Source: JAJYTL01 sp046705265
Lineage (GTDB): Bacteria; Pseudomonadota; Alphaproteobacteria; Ferrovibrionales; Ferrovibrionaceae
Direction: 5' to 3'
DNA: 64,000 bases
NCBI GenBank assembly: GCA_046705265.1
Contig: JBJKQL010000007.1
Location: 1 to 64,000 of the forward strand
Shown here: piece after piece, positions 1 through 8,330 of the stretch
Layout of the letters: the number at the start of each line of letters is the position of its first letter
Position numbering within the stretch: position 1 is the first letter of the stretch
The notes under the pieces: model-generated
Told to the model about the DNA's origin: nothing
Database searches by the model: none
Seen by the model: the letters and a program-made list of their open reading frames with translations, nothing else
Position numbers and translations under genes: made by a program

Positions 1-121
1 GACGCTGGCCGGTCAATACGGGCGATCACGACGCGGTCGACGAGCGACACGCGCCGCCAAAAGCCGGCAGCGGCAAAATCATCCTCGGTATTCGGCTGTA
101 AAGATCCAGTCCGACAGGCTG

Positions 122-523
122 CTAGGCCGCGGCGTCGGTCGCCGGCGATTTGATCCCAACATAGGCGCGCGCCGCATGCTCCGGACAATAAGGCTTGCCG
201 GGCAGCGACGGCTGGCCGCAGAAGTGGAAGCCTTCCTGACCCGGATGGCCGTGAGGCCATTGGCAGGGCGGGCCGCCATGAAGCGGCGCCAAGCGCGGCT
301 CGGCCGGCGTCGGCGTCGGACGACGCACCTCGGGTCGAACCCGCGGCACCGGATTGCGGATCGGCGACGGCCGCGCCGGCAGATCGAGCCGATGCGCCTT
401 GCCAACCACCGCATTCTTGGAAATGCCGAGCTGCCGGCCGATTTCGGCCGTCGATAGGCCCGCCTGCCAGAGTTGGACCAGCTGGCTCACCCGTGCCTCG
501 TTCCATACGCTGTCAAGTGCCAT
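122..523 (-). CDS. gcrA: GcrA cell cycle regulator
   Basis: 133 aa. Residues about 5-50 form the GcrA N-terminal helix-turn-helix (VWNEARVSQLVQLW, then GLSTAEIGRQLGISKNAVVG); a Pro/Arg-rich linker follows; the C-terminal part has the family Cys/His/Trp signature (CQWPHG, FHFCG, YCPEH). In alphaproteobacteria GcrA binds sigma-70 RNA polymerase and GANTC sites methylated by CcrM to control cell-cycle genes. The open frame extends upstream to 631, but the conserved family start is MALDSVW at 523, and a TATAAT-like -10 lies 20 bp upstream of that ATG, so the upstream residues are probably untranslated. It is monocistronic as far as seen. Family assignment is firm; the start is moderately sure. 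Confidence 0.93.
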   Translation of the reverse strand: MALDSVWNEARVSQLVQLWQAGLSTAEIGRQLGISKNAVVGKAHRLDLPARPSPIRNPVPRVRPEVRRPTPTPAEPRLAPLHGGPPCQWPHGHPGQEGFHFCGQPSLPGKPYCPEHAARAYVGIKSPATDAAA

Positions 524-542
524 CGCTTGCACCACAAGTTGT

Positions 543-584
543 ATTATAAAAGAGCCGTAATACAACATACTGTAGCAAGTACAG
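543..584 (-). promoter_or_regulatory. putative gcrA promoter with inverted repeat
   Basis: On the minus strand TATAAT lies at 548-543, about 20 bp before the chosen gcrA ATG. An inverted repeat CTGTA-N5-TACAG (570-584) lies where a -35 region or operator would be. No clear -35 hexamer and no CtrA-type TTAA-N7-TTAA site was seen. The -10 is sequence-supported; the operator role is inference. Confidence 0.4.
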
Positions 585-720
585 GTGTGCAAGAGAGAAC
601 CGGAATTTGTCACCGAAACCGGTATCGACAATCCCAGGGTCTTGCTATGGTGAATTTCGTCCGCTCATCGTCACCGCGCTTGGTGGCGCAGCCGATCTGG
701 CGCAAGCGAGGCGAGGCCTA

Positions 721-1290
721 ATGACAGCACCGCCGAAGAACGGATCCGCCGCACCTCCCGATGCCGCAACGCGGCACGAAGGCATGAACGAAGGCCATGG
801 CTTCGCCTCCCCGCCCTGCCTTGCTTGCGAGCTCGGGCCGCAGCCTTTCGATCCGCCGCCGTCGTTGGCCACGCCAGAGCTGATCGAATTGCTGAACCGC
901 CTGATCGAGGCTGAACGCGCCGGGGCCAAGACGCTTGCCGCTTTCCGCAAGAGCGCCGATTTCGCCGGGGTCGCCGCCGATCTCGCGGCGGTTGGCCGCG
1001 ACGAGGCCCGCTATGTCGCAATGTTGAGCGGAGCGGTACGCCGCCTGGGCGGCGAGCCGAGCACCGTGACCGGCGATTTCTTCACCAAGGCGGTGGCGAT
1101 CGAGGCAGCTGACGCGAGGCTCCAATTCCTCAATCGCGGCCAGCGCTGGGTGGTGCGAAAATTGACCGAGATACTGCCGCGCATTCAGGGCGCCGCGCTT
1201 CGCGACGCACTCGCCGAAATGCACCGCACCCACATCGACAACATACAGCGCTGCGACGCGCTGATCGAAAGGCTTGCGTCGACATCTTGA
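721..1290 (+). CDS. ferritin-like DUF6306-type protein
   Basis: 189 aa, soluble. Residues about 50-185 form a helical bundle-like region resembling the DUF6306 family: PELIELLNRLIEAERAGAKTL, then RDEARYVAML, FLNRGQRWVVRKLTEILPRI and MHRTHIDNIQRCD. Acidic and His residues are spaced as in ferritin-like four-helix proteins, so metal binding or redox damage control is possible but unproven. The first about 45 residues are Pro/Ala-rich and probably disordered. The ATG at 721 follows a weak GCGAGG; an internal ATG at 784 is an alternative start. It is divergent from gcrA and has no operon partner. Recognition is from memory of the family pattern. Confidence 0.65.
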   Translation: MTAPPKNGSAAPPDAATRHEGMNEGHGFASPPCLACELGPQPFDPPPSLATPELIELLNRLIEAERAGAKTLAAFRKSADFAGVAADLAAVGRDEARYVAMLSGAVRRLGGEPSTVTGDFFTKAVAIEAADARLQFLNRGQRWVVRKLTEILPRIQGAALRDALAEMHRTHIDNIQRCDALIERLASTS

Positions 1291-1315
1291 GGCGAACCGG
1301 CCGTCTTCGCGGCGG

Positions 1316-1771
1316 CTATTCGCCGCGGCGTCGGAGAGCGAGATCGATGATGCGCCGGGTTTCGTGCCAAAGCTTGTAGTCGACCAAGGCGGCGGGTTCG
1401 ACCCACGCAACCGCCGCGGCATCGCCGCCTGGGCGCGCCTCGCCACTTACCCATTCGGCGGTAAGATCGACCAAGGTGTAGTGATAGCGGATGCGCCCGT
1501 CGTCGGCGCGTTCGAGCGAATCGACCACTTCGACAAGCTTCAGCGCCGCGATGCGCACGGCGGTTTCCTCGAATACCTCGCGCGCCGCCCCCTCGACCAC
1601 CGTCTCGCCGAGTTCCTGCGCCCCACCCGGCAGACTCCACTGGCCAACACGCGGCGGTTTGCCGCGACGGATCAAGAGCACCTTGCTGCCGCGCCACACC
1701 ACCACGCCGATGCCGACGACGGGCCGGGTCGGAAACTCGCGGCGAAACTCGGCTGCCGGTTCTGTCGTCAC
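1316..1771 (-). CDS. Nudix hydrolase
   Basis: 151 aa. Nudix fold with a nearly canonical box: G50-x5-E56-x7-R64-E65-V-F-E68-E69, with Ala71 where Gly is usual. The upstream strand VVGIGVVVWRGSKVLLIRRG and the WSLPGG entry are typical of ADP-ribose/NADH pyrophosphatase-like members. The family hydrolyses nucleoside diphosphate-X compounds; the substrate cannot be told. The start is a GTG at 1771 whose bases overlap the TGA of the osmC-like gene (GTGA), so the two are probably translationally coupled. A longer frame reaches 1999 but lies inside osmC. Confidence 0.88.
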   Translation of the reverse strand: MTTEPAAEFRREFPTRPVVGIGVVVWRGSKVLLIRRGKPPRVGQWSLPGGAQELGETVVEGAAREVFEETAVRIAALKLVEVVDSLERADDGRIRYHYTLVDLTAEWVSGEARPGGDAAAVAWVEPAALVDYKLWHETRRIIDLALRRRGE

Positions 1772-2241
1772 GATTCGAGCCGCGTTGCGATCCGGACTTC
1801 CGATTGCAGCGTGCGATGCACCGGGCAGCGTTCCGCGATCTCGACGAGGCGGGCCTTCTGTTCGGAATCCAGTGGGCCGGCCAGAACGATGTCGCGGGTA
1901 ATGAAATCCACCCTGCCTTCCCGCGTCTCGCATTCGATGCAATCCTTGGCGTGGATCTTTTCGTGCTTCAGGCGCACCTCGACCGTTTCCAACGGCCATT
2001 TTTTCATGTCGGCGTAAAGTCGGAGCGTCATCGCCGTGCAGGACCCGAGCGCGATCAAAAGATAATCATAAGGCGACGGGCCGGTATCGGTGCCGCCGTC
2101 CCTGATCGGCTCGTCAGCGGTCAGCCGGTGACGGCCGACGCTCGCCCGATTCGCGAAGCGGCCGGGCCCGCCCGCCTCTTCGACAACCACCAAATCGCCC
2201 CCGGCATCTGCCGATTTTGCGCCTTGCGGTTCAGAGCCCAT
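1768..2241 (-). CDS. OsmC family peroxiredoxin-like protein
   Basis: 157 aa. OsmC/Ohr fold with the two family Cys motifs: ALGSCTAMTLRLYA near residue 69 and ERCPVHRTL near residue 140, plus the GPSPYDYLL entry helix. Family members reduce organic hydroperoxides through this Cys pair in the cytoplasm. It is more like the YhfA/OsmC branch than Ohr. The ATG lies 9 bp after the stop of the old-yellow-enzyme gene and it overlaps the Nudix gene, so the three form a redox-flavoured operon reading leftwards. The physiological substrate is unknown. Confidence 0.88.
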   Translation of the reverse strand: MGSEPQGAKSADAGGDLVVVEEAGGPGRFANRASVGRHRLTADEPIRDGGTDTGPSPYDYLLIALGSCTAMTLRLYADMKKWPLETVEVRLKHEKIHAKDCIECETREGRVDFITRDIVLAGPLDSEQKARLVEIAERCPVHRTLQSEVRIATRLES

Positions 2242-2250
2242 GCATCACCG

Positions 2251-3396
2251 TTACTCTTTCCGGCTAAGCCCGGCGAGGCCCTTCGCCCGCCGTTCGAGCC
2301 ACCAGCCCGCCTGTTCTGGCCACAACGACCATGCCGCCTCGCCTTCGAGCGCGAGCGCCGCGTGCAACGGCCAATTGGGATCATAGAGCGCCTCGCGAGC
2401 GATGGCGATGAGATCGGCCTGTCCCGCCGCCAACACCGCTTCCGCCTGCTCGGGATCAAGGATCAGACCGACCGCCTGGGTCATCATGCCGGCATCGCGC
2501 CGCACGCGCTCGGCATAGGGCACCTGAAAGCCCGGCCCGCGCGGGATGTTCGCCGCCGTCGCCGAACCGGCGAGCCCGCCGGAGGAGCAATCGATGACAT
2601 CGACGCCGCGTTCCTTCAGAAGTTTCGCGAGTTCGACCGTGTCTTCGATCGTTATGCCGCCCTCAATACCATCGACCGAGGACAGCCGCACGAACAACGG
2701 GCGATCCTCAGGCCAGACGGCACGCACCGCTTCCGCGATCTCGAGCAGAAGCCGGCGCCGGCCCGTGGCGTCGCCGCCATAGGCGTCATTGCGCCGGTTG
2801 CTGAGCGGCGAGAGAAATTCATGAACCAGATACCCATGAGCGCCATGCAGCTCAAGAACCTTGAAGCCCGCCCGGACTGCGCGGTGAGTGGCGGCGACGA
2901 AAGCCGCCTTCAGCGCCGCGATCTCATCCAAGGTCATTTCCGCCGGTACCAGCCAACCTGGGCCGACCGGTTCCCGGCTCGGCGCGACAATACGCCAGGG
3001 CAGATCGCCGCGCTGGCGATCGGCCTCGTTCAGCGGGCCGTTGCCGAACCACGGCCGCTGCATGCTGGCCTTGCGCCCGGCGTGGGCGAGCTGGATCGCC
3101 GGCACCGCACCGTGGGCGGCGATAAAGGCCGCAATGCGGGCCAGCGACGCGATCTGCTCATCCGCCCACAAGCCGAGATCGCCGTGGGTGATGCGGCCTT
3201 CGCGCTGCACCGCCGTCGCCTCGACGAAAACAAGCCCGGCACCGCCCAGGGCAAAGCGCGCAAGATGAGCGAAATGCCATTCGCCCGCCATGCCCTCCTC
3301 GGCCGAATACTGGCACATGGGCGAAACGACGAGACGGTTCCGAAGCCGAACCTCGCGCAAAAGAAGCGGAGCAAAAAGTCGGGAACGCGGCGTCAT
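2251..3396 (-). CDS. NADH:flavin oxidoreductase (YqjM-like old yellow enzyme)
   Basis: 381 aa TIM-barrel FMN enzyme. Visible features are VVSPMCQYSAEEG (YqjM-type N-terminal Cys/Tyr near residue 26), QLAHAGRKA, ELHGAHGYLVHEFLSPLSNRR with the substrate-binding His-x-x-His, and phosphate-binding GGLAGS. YqjM-class enzymes reduce activated C=C bonds of enones with NAD(P)H. An ATG at 3396 follows a GGAGG 7 bp upstream, which decides the start over the in-frame codon at 3420. It is first gene of the OYE-osmC-Nudix operon. Function class is firm, the in vivo substrate unknown. Confidence 0.92.
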   Translation of the reverse strand: MTPRSRLFAPLLLREVRLRNRLVVSPMCQYSAEEGMAGEWHFAHLARFALGGAGLVFVEATAVQREGRITHGDLGLWADEQIASLARIAAFIAAHGAVPAIQLAHAGRKASMQRPWFGNGPLNEADRQRGDLPWRIVAPSREPVGPGWLVPAEMTLDEIAALKAAFVAATHRAVRAGFKVLELHGAHGYLVHEFLSPLSNRRNDAYGGDATGRRRLLLEIAEAVRAVWPEDRPLFVRLSSVDGIEGGITIEDTVELAKLLKERGVDVIDCSSGGLAGSATAANIPRGPGFQVPYAERVRRDAGMMTQAVGLILDPEQAEAVLAAGQADLIAIAREALYDPNWPLHAALALEGEAAWSLWPEQAGWWLERRAKGLAGLSRKE

Positions 3397-3504
3397 CAAC
3401 GAACCTCCCGCGTGGAACAATCACTCTCGCCGGCACCGCACCGTGGGCGGCCAGCGCGCGGATGATAGGGGTATCGCAGGACGCGAACAAGCACGGGCGC
3501 GCCT

Positions 3505-3538
3505 CCGCCCGCGACCCCTTAGAAGGGTCGGCGGGCGG
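3505..3538 (-). terminator. GC hairpin downstream of NIPSNAP gene
   Basis: CCGCCCGCGACCC pairs with GGGTCGGCGGGCGG with one bulged base and a short loop. It lies about 47 bp after the NIPSNAP stop and about 109 bp before the next gene. There is no T-tract on either strand, so it may be an RNA-stabilising or Rho-associated structure rather than an intrinsic terminator. Confidence 0.35.
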
Positions 3539-3584
3539 AATATCGAGCGTTGCGCTGGCGGTGGTATCGGTCGGCGCTTCGGCG

Positions 3585-3911
3585 CTATTTGAGCCCCGAG
3601 AACGAGGTCGGCGCCAAGAACTGATTGCTGATCGTTTCGACGATGGGCCCGTCACGCTCGGTTTCGGCGCGCGCCGAGATCCATTCCGGATCGGCCATGA
3701 AGGTTCCCCATTTCTTTTCGCGCTCGGCAAGCGATTCCCATTGCAGCAGGTATGTCAGGTCCTGGTTCGATTCGCCGACCAGCGTGGTCCAGAAACCGAC
3801 CTGCTTGATGCCGTGCTTCTTCCAGATGTTCAACGTGATGGTGTCGAAGCGCTTCAACAGATTCGGCAGGCGGCCCGAAACGCAGCGGTAGACACGAAGC
3901 TCGTAAATCAT
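3585..3911 (-). CDS. NIPSNAP family protein
   Basis: 108 aa single alpha/beta-barrel domain of the NIPSNAP type: N-terminal MIYELRVYRCVSGRLPNLLKRF, the WKKHGIKQVGFW core and the YLLQWESLAEREKKWGTFMADPEW segment. Such dimeric ferredoxin-like barrels occur in many bacteria; the biochemical role is unknown. A strong GGGGAGGA lies 7 bp before the ATG. It is a single gene upstream of the OYE operon, separated by 190 bp. Confidence 0.88.
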   Translation of the reverse strand: MIYELRVYRCVSGRLPNLLKRFDTITLNIWKKHGIKQVGFWTTLVGESNQDLTYLLQWESLAEREKKWGTFMADPEWISARAETERDGPIVETISNQFLAPTSFSGLK

Positions 3912-4071
3912 GTTGATCCTCCCCTTTGGCAGTCTGTGGATTGACGCCGCGCCGCGCGCAGTTGGCCGGTTATCGGAATGAAGCGGACGACGGCGTCGCC
4001 CCTGTCGCTCGAACGGAACGAGGCGTCCTTCTATACCAGGACGCGAGAGAACCTCAAGCGGCTATCGCGCT

Positions 4072-5268
4072 CTATCGGCTTGAGGCCGGATCCGAGGCAG
4101 CCGATCGCGCACCCGGCCTCAGGCGGACGACCTGGCCGTCCCTGACCACGCCGTAAACCAGTGTCGCAATAGAAACGGGGTCGTGGTCGCGAGGCGTAAA
4201 TGGGTGATCGTAGGTCTGCACCACGCCTTCAACCTTGGTCTGGAGATCGTCGAGCGCGGCCCGGACCTTCGGTCCGTCGACCGTTCCAGCTTGGCGCATC
4301 GCTGCCACTAGAAGAAGAAGCGAGTCGTAACCCTGCGCGGCGGCGGGTGGCGACGCCATCCGCGTAACATGGTAAGCCGCGTGATAGGCACGGATGAATT
4401 CGGTCCGAAGCGGCGTGTTCCCCTCCTCGATGAAGGTCTGTGGCGTTATGGCTCCGTTGCCGTTGGCACCGGCGGCGTCGATGAAATTCGACATCGACAA
4501 CGTCCAGCTGCCGATCATCGGAACCATCCAGCCGATCTTGGCCCGGGAATTCGCGAGCGCCGCGAGTTCCGGGCCGATTCCGTAGGTCAGGATGACTTCC
4601 GCACCGGTGGCACGGGCGCGCTTCAGCTGCCGTGTCATGCGCTGCTCGCCGATGTTGAACTTCTCGTTTGAGATCGGCGTCATACCATCATGGGCGAGCG
4701 CTTCCGTCAAATCCCGGCGGCCGACCTTGCCGTATGCGGTCGTATCGGCGAAGATCGCCACTTTCCTGTAGCCTCGATCTATAGCTATCTTGACGATCTT
4801 CTCGGCCTCCACGGCCGTGCTCACCGAAACCCGGAAGATGTAGTTCTCGGCGTATTCCGGCGGCGCGAATTCCCGCGTCAGCATGCTGCCCGTGGCGACA
4901 CTAATGATCAACGGAATGCGCGCTTGTTCGAAGTAAGGCACGGCCGCCAGCGCGACTCCGGTATTCACGAATCCAACGGCGGCGTCGACGGGATCACCTT
5001 CCGTAAATTCCTTGGCGATCGCCGCGCCACGATCGTTACGCGCTCGATCATCGCGCTCGATCAGAACGATGCGACGCCCGAGCACGCCGCCAGCATCGTT
5101 GATACGTTTCGCGGCAAGTTCGATGCCGCGCATCATGCTGATCCCCATCGGTGCCGATCCGCCGGTAAGCGGCCCGTCGACGCCGATCCGGATCGGCTGA
5201 GCAGCATGCGCCGGCAGAATGACGAACGCGAAAACGCTGGCAAGAACAGCCGGCTTCAATGACATCAT
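4072..5268 (-). CDS. periplasmic substrate-binding protein (branched-chain amino acid type)
   Basis: 398 aa. The N-terminus (MMSLKPAVLASVFAFVILPA then HA) is a Sec signal peptide cleaved near residue 22. The mature part is a type I periplasmic binding fold of the LivJ/Peripla_BP_6 family (IRIGVDGPLTGGSAPMG, GGVLGRRIVLIERDD, KVAIFADTTAYGKVG, AAAQGYDSLLLL). Such proteins normally feed an ABC importer, but no permease or ATPase gene is adjacent. Instead its ATG overlaps the TGA of the histidine kinase gene (ATGA), so it probably works as the ligand-binding partner of that sensor. The ligand is not predictable. Confidence 0.88.
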   Translation of the reverse strand: MMSLKPAVLASVFAFVILPAHAAQPIRIGVDGPLTGGSAPMGISMMRGIELAAKRINDAGGVLGRRIVLIERDDRARNDRGAAIAKEFTEGDPVDAAVGFVNTGVALAAVPYFEQARIPLIISVATGSMLTREFAPPEYAENYIFRVSVSTAVEAEKIVKIAIDRGYRKVAIFADTTAYGKVGRRDLTEALAHDGMTPISNEKFNIGEQRMTRQLKRARATGAEVILTYGIGPELAALANSRAKIGWMVPMIGSWTLSMSNFIDAAGANGNGAITPQTFIEEGNTPLRTEFIRAYHAAYHVTRMASPPAAAQGYDSLLLLVAAMRQAGTVDGPKVRAALDDLQTKVEGVVQTYDHPFTPRDHDPVSIATLVYGVVRDGQVVRLRPGARSAASDPASSR

Positions 5269-7421
5269 CTATTTCTCTTCCTGTGTCGGGCGGCAATCGG
5301 GGCCTCGGGTGATGCGGCACCAGCGGCCTCGCTGTCCGTTGCGAGAGGCAGGCCGATGGTTACGGTCGTGCCGACACCGAGGGCGCTTTCAATCTCGAAG
5401 CGGCCGCCGTGCAGCTCGACCAAGGTTTTTGAGATCGGCAATCCAAGGCCAGTGCCCTCTTGGTGACGCCGATGGTCTCGGCCAACCTGCGTGAACGGTT
5501 CCAAGGCATGCGGGATATCCTCAGGTGCCATTCCGGCGCCGGTATCTCGCACGGCGATGCGGAGTTCGTTCGCACCGACGGATGACGACACTTCGACTTG
5601 GCCACCCGATGGCGTGAACTTGATCGCATTGGTAATCAGGTTGAGCATCACTTGACGCAGACGAAGCGGATCCGCTTCCACTGCCGGACAAGCGGCATCA
5701 GATTCCATGGTCACGCGAACGCCGGCAGTCGTCGCGCGTTCCGAGAGGATCGCCACGGCTTCGCCAATGATCTGGACGGCATCGACCGATTCGATCTGAA
5801 GCTCGGTCTTGCCTGCGTTCATCTTCGCGATATCCAGAATGTCGTTGATGATCGAGAGCAGGTGTTCGCCGCTGGCCCGCACGATTTCGCCGTATTCGCG
5901 ATAAGTTTCCGGTATCGGTCCCTTTACCGCGCGCTCAATCATCTCGGAAAAGCCGATGATCGCGTTGAGCGGCGTCCGCAACTCGTGACTCATGCTGGCA
6001 AGAAAGGCGGTCTTTGCCCGATTGGCCTGTTCAGCTTGCTCGCGCGCGAGCTTCGCGGCACGCTCGCTGTGGCGCAATTCTTCTTCGCGTTTCTTCAGGA
6101 GTGTGACGTCGGAGCAGAATAGCACGATGCCGCCCTCCTTGGTGCGCCGCTCGTGCATGAAAACCCAACGGCCGTCGTAAAGTTCGAGAATAGGCGCACT
6201 AGGGCCGGCTTTATGCTGTTCCAATCGCTGCCGCAAGAACGCCTGGTCGTCCGGGCTGATCGCTGCATAGACGCAACGCTTGAGCGCAGCCTCGGCGAGT
6301 TCGGTGAACGACACGCCCGGAACGATCACGTCCTTGATCGGCGCGAAGAACGAGCTGTAGAGCGCGTTCGACAGAACCAGGCGGTCGTCCTTGTCGAAAA
6401 GCGCGAAAGCGGCGGGAGCGCTTTCGATCGCGCTCAAAAGGCGCGCCTCGGCGGTCTGACGGGCCTCCGCTTGGTGACGGACGGCTTCGGCCTCACGCGC
6501 CGCCGCAGTCGCAAGCCACCACGCGATGATCGTCATCATCAGTAGCAGTCCGATATCCATCGTAGAAAACGCCAGGAAATTCGACGTCAGCACGGTCGGC
6601 CGGCTGATCAAGACGATCTTGAGGGGGAAGCCGCGAACCGGCACCACCGTGGTATTGGTCTTGCCGCCATAGGTAGGGGATCGGGGCTGTCCCTTTGCCA
6701 GCTCCTTATCTGACAAGCCGGTGCCGGCGAGGATCGCGCCATTGCGGCGCTCGAGCAGGATGAATTCCCTCTGCCGGCCGCTGTTGGAGGCGTAGAAAGT
6801 CGAAAAATAGCCCGGATCCGCAAGCGCGGTAACGACGCCCTCGAAATTCCCGTAATCGTCCAGGATTGGATAGCTCATCGGAAAGAAGGCTTTTCCGTCG
6901 CTCCGCGCGATTTCGATCTTGCCGAGGTAGAGACCGACGCCGCGCCATTTCTTCTGTTTCGCAAAACTCACCCTGTCCGCGACGCTGAAATGCGGCGGCG
7001 GAAAAGACACGGTGTCGTTGACGATCTGTCCGTCGGCATCCGCTACGCTGAGCGCACGGACCTGCGGTAATTTCTTGCGGTATTTGTCAAGAAGAAGCTG
7101 CGTGAAGATTGTCGGCTTTTTGATCGGCAGCTCGTGTTTCAGCTTCTCGGCGATGATCTCGAGCGACAGATCGATCGCGGAAAGGGCACGGCCGGCATGC
7201 TCGGCGAGCAATTGGGCTTTGGCTTCGCGCGCTTCGCGCTGGTATAGAGCCAGACTGTCGTAATGATGCACGAGAATCGTGGCGTCGCCGACATAAATGG
7301 CGGCGAGAAAAATTGTAGTCAGTAGGGTAAGGCGCCGCGCCAGCGGAATCGCGCGCATCCGCCTCCCAATCCATGCACCAAGCGGTCGAGGTTGGAGCAT
7401 GCGGCGTTCACTCCCGCGCAT
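5265..7421 (-). CDS. membrane histidine kinase with Cache and PAS domains
   Basis: 718 aa. TM1 at about 30-50, a periplasmic double-Cache-like domain at about 55-280, TM2 at about 285-308, a PAS domain at about 330-440 (SAIESAPAAFALFDKDDRLV), a short coiled coil, HisKA with FLASMSHELRTPLNAIIGF near 480, and HATPase_c with NLITNAIKFT (N box), DTGAGM (G1) and GTGLGLPISK (G2). It has no receiver domain, and no response regulator gene is adjacent. The last codons overlap the binding-protein gene, which points to joint sensing. Start choices are ATG at 7421, 7400 or 7358; the furthest upstream is given. Confidence 0.9.
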   Translation of the reverse strand: MRGSERRMLQPRPLGAWIGRRMRAIPLARRLTLLTTIFLAAIYVGDATILVHHYDSLALYQREAREAKAQLLAEHAGRALSAIDLSLEIIAEKLKHELPIKKPTIFTQLLLDKYRKKLPQVRALSVADADGQIVNDTVSFPPPHFSVADRVSFAKQKKWRGVGLYLGKIEIARSDGKAFFPMSYPILDDYGNFEGVVTALADPGYFSTFYASNSGRQREFILLERRNGAILAGTGLSDKELAKGQPRSPTYGGKTNTTVVPVRGFPLKIVLISRPTVLTSNFLAFSTMDIGLLLMMTIIAWWLATAAAREAEAVRHQAEARQTAEARLLSAIESAPAAFALFDKDDRLVLSNALYSSFFAPIKDVIVPGVSFTELAEAALKRCVYAAISPDDQAFLRQRLEQHKAGPSAPILELYDGRWVFMHERRTKEGGIVLFCSDVTLLKKREEELRHSERAAKLAREQAEQANRAKTAFLASMSHELRTPLNAIIGFSEMIERAVKGPIPETYREYGEIVRASGEHLLSIINDILDIAKMNAGKTELQIESVDAVQIIGEAVAILSERATTAGVRVTMESDAACPAVEADPLRLRQVMLNLITNAIKFTPSGGQVEVSSSVGANELRIAVRDTGAGMAPEDIPHALEPFTQVGRDHRRHQEGTGLGLPISKTLVELHGGRFEIESALGVGTTVTIGLPLATDSEAAGAASPEAPIAARHRKRNR

Positions 7422-7499
7422 ATGGCGCGGAAAATTGATATGCCAGGAAGGTTAAGGAGCCCTTAAATAGAGCAGGCGCGGACGTCGAGAGGCCCCATC

Positions 7500-8318
7500 T
7501 CAATCATAGCTCCGGCGACCCTTTCGGCCGCCGCGGAACAGCCCGTAACGATCGTGATCGAAGTGGTAGAGCTTCGCGACCTCGACCGTCAACCAGTTCA
7601 ATCCCGTCAACCGGCATGCCCATACGCCCAGTAAGGCGCCAAGAAGCGGACCCAATCCATAAACCCACCAGCCATGCCAATCGCCGGAGATCAGCGCCGG
7701 CCCAAGACTTCGAGCCGGATTGGTGCTGGTACCCGAGATCGGCGCCTCCACGAAAACCATCACTGCATAAAGGACGGGAAAGAGCGCCGGCGTGTAGGCC
7801 TTGAGCCGCGCGTGACGGAGGAACAGAAACAGCAAAAAGATGAGGAAAAAGGTCGTCACCGCCTCGCCAAACAGTGCCGCGAGATCACCATAGCCAGGAC
7901 CAGGAACGGTTGCGCCGAAGGCGACGCTTCGCCCCATGCCACCCCACATGAGCAAGGGCACCGCCCCCATCGCCGCACCGACGAATTGCGCCAGCACGTA
8001 ACCCGCCGCAACCGACGGCCTCATCTTCCCCATGAGCCAGAATGCCACGGTCACGACCGGGTTGATATGCGCACCGCTCTCCTTGCCAAGGTGGGAAACG
8101 GCAATCAGCGCGCCGGTCACGCCGAATAGAAAACCCGTGATGACGCGGCGCCATCCGGAATCGGGGATGAAACGCACCACCGGGCTCCCTTGGCCAAAGT
8201 CGAGAATGACGATCGATAGCCCGACCGCGATCAGGAGCGCCGTGCCAAGCATTTCGGCGGCGAACACCAGCCACGGGAACGAGCGCCACGGGCGCGGCGA
8301 GGCTTGGGGGAAAGGCAC
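7500..8318 (-). CDS. MIP family channel (aquaporin/glycerol-facilitator-like)
   Basis: 272 aa with six hydrophobic helices. The first half-helix motif is NPV (SGAHINPVVTVAFW), the second is canonical NPA followed by the selectivity-filter Arg (STNPARSLGPA). The channel would pass water or small neutral solutes across the inner membrane. The extended, charged C-terminus (KLYHFDHDRYGLFRGGRKG) is unusual. The start is a GTG. It lies 12 bp after the putative regulator gene on the same strand, so the two are probably co-transcribed. The Ala-to-Val change in the first motif is tolerated in some aquaporins. Confidence 0.87.
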   Translation of the reverse strand: MPFPQASPRPWRSFPWLVFAAEMLGTALLIAVGLSIVILDFGQGSPVVRFIPDSGWRRVITGFLFGVTGALIAVSHLGKESGAHINPVVTVAFWLMGKMRPSVAAGYVLAQFVGAAMGAVPLLMWGGMGRSVAFGATVPGPGYGDLAALFGEAVTTFFLIFLLFLFLRHARLKAYTPALFPVLYAVMVFVEAPISGTSTNPARSLGPALISGDWHGWWVYGLGPLLGALLGVWACRLTGLNWLTVEVAKLYHFDHDRYGLFRGGRKGRRSYD

Positions 8319-8330
8319 GAGCTGCGGTCG

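Noticed and set aside
3..101. Open frames at the left edge on both strands (plus frame ending ILGIRL at a TAA near 99; minus frame with a GTG start).
   Set aside because: Both are cut by the window edge and too short to recognise or rank; neither has a decisive ribosome binding site or family motif.
1804..3465. 553-codon plus-strand frame opposite the osmC/OYE genes.
   Set aside because: Antisense shadow: high-GC codon bias leaves long open frames opposite real genes; the product is Arg-rich without domains while the minus strand shows clear OsmC and OYE motifs.
3505..3538. Reading the hairpin as a classical Rho-independent terminator.
   Set aside because: The stem is strong but neither side has a T-tract; kept only as a low-confidence structure.
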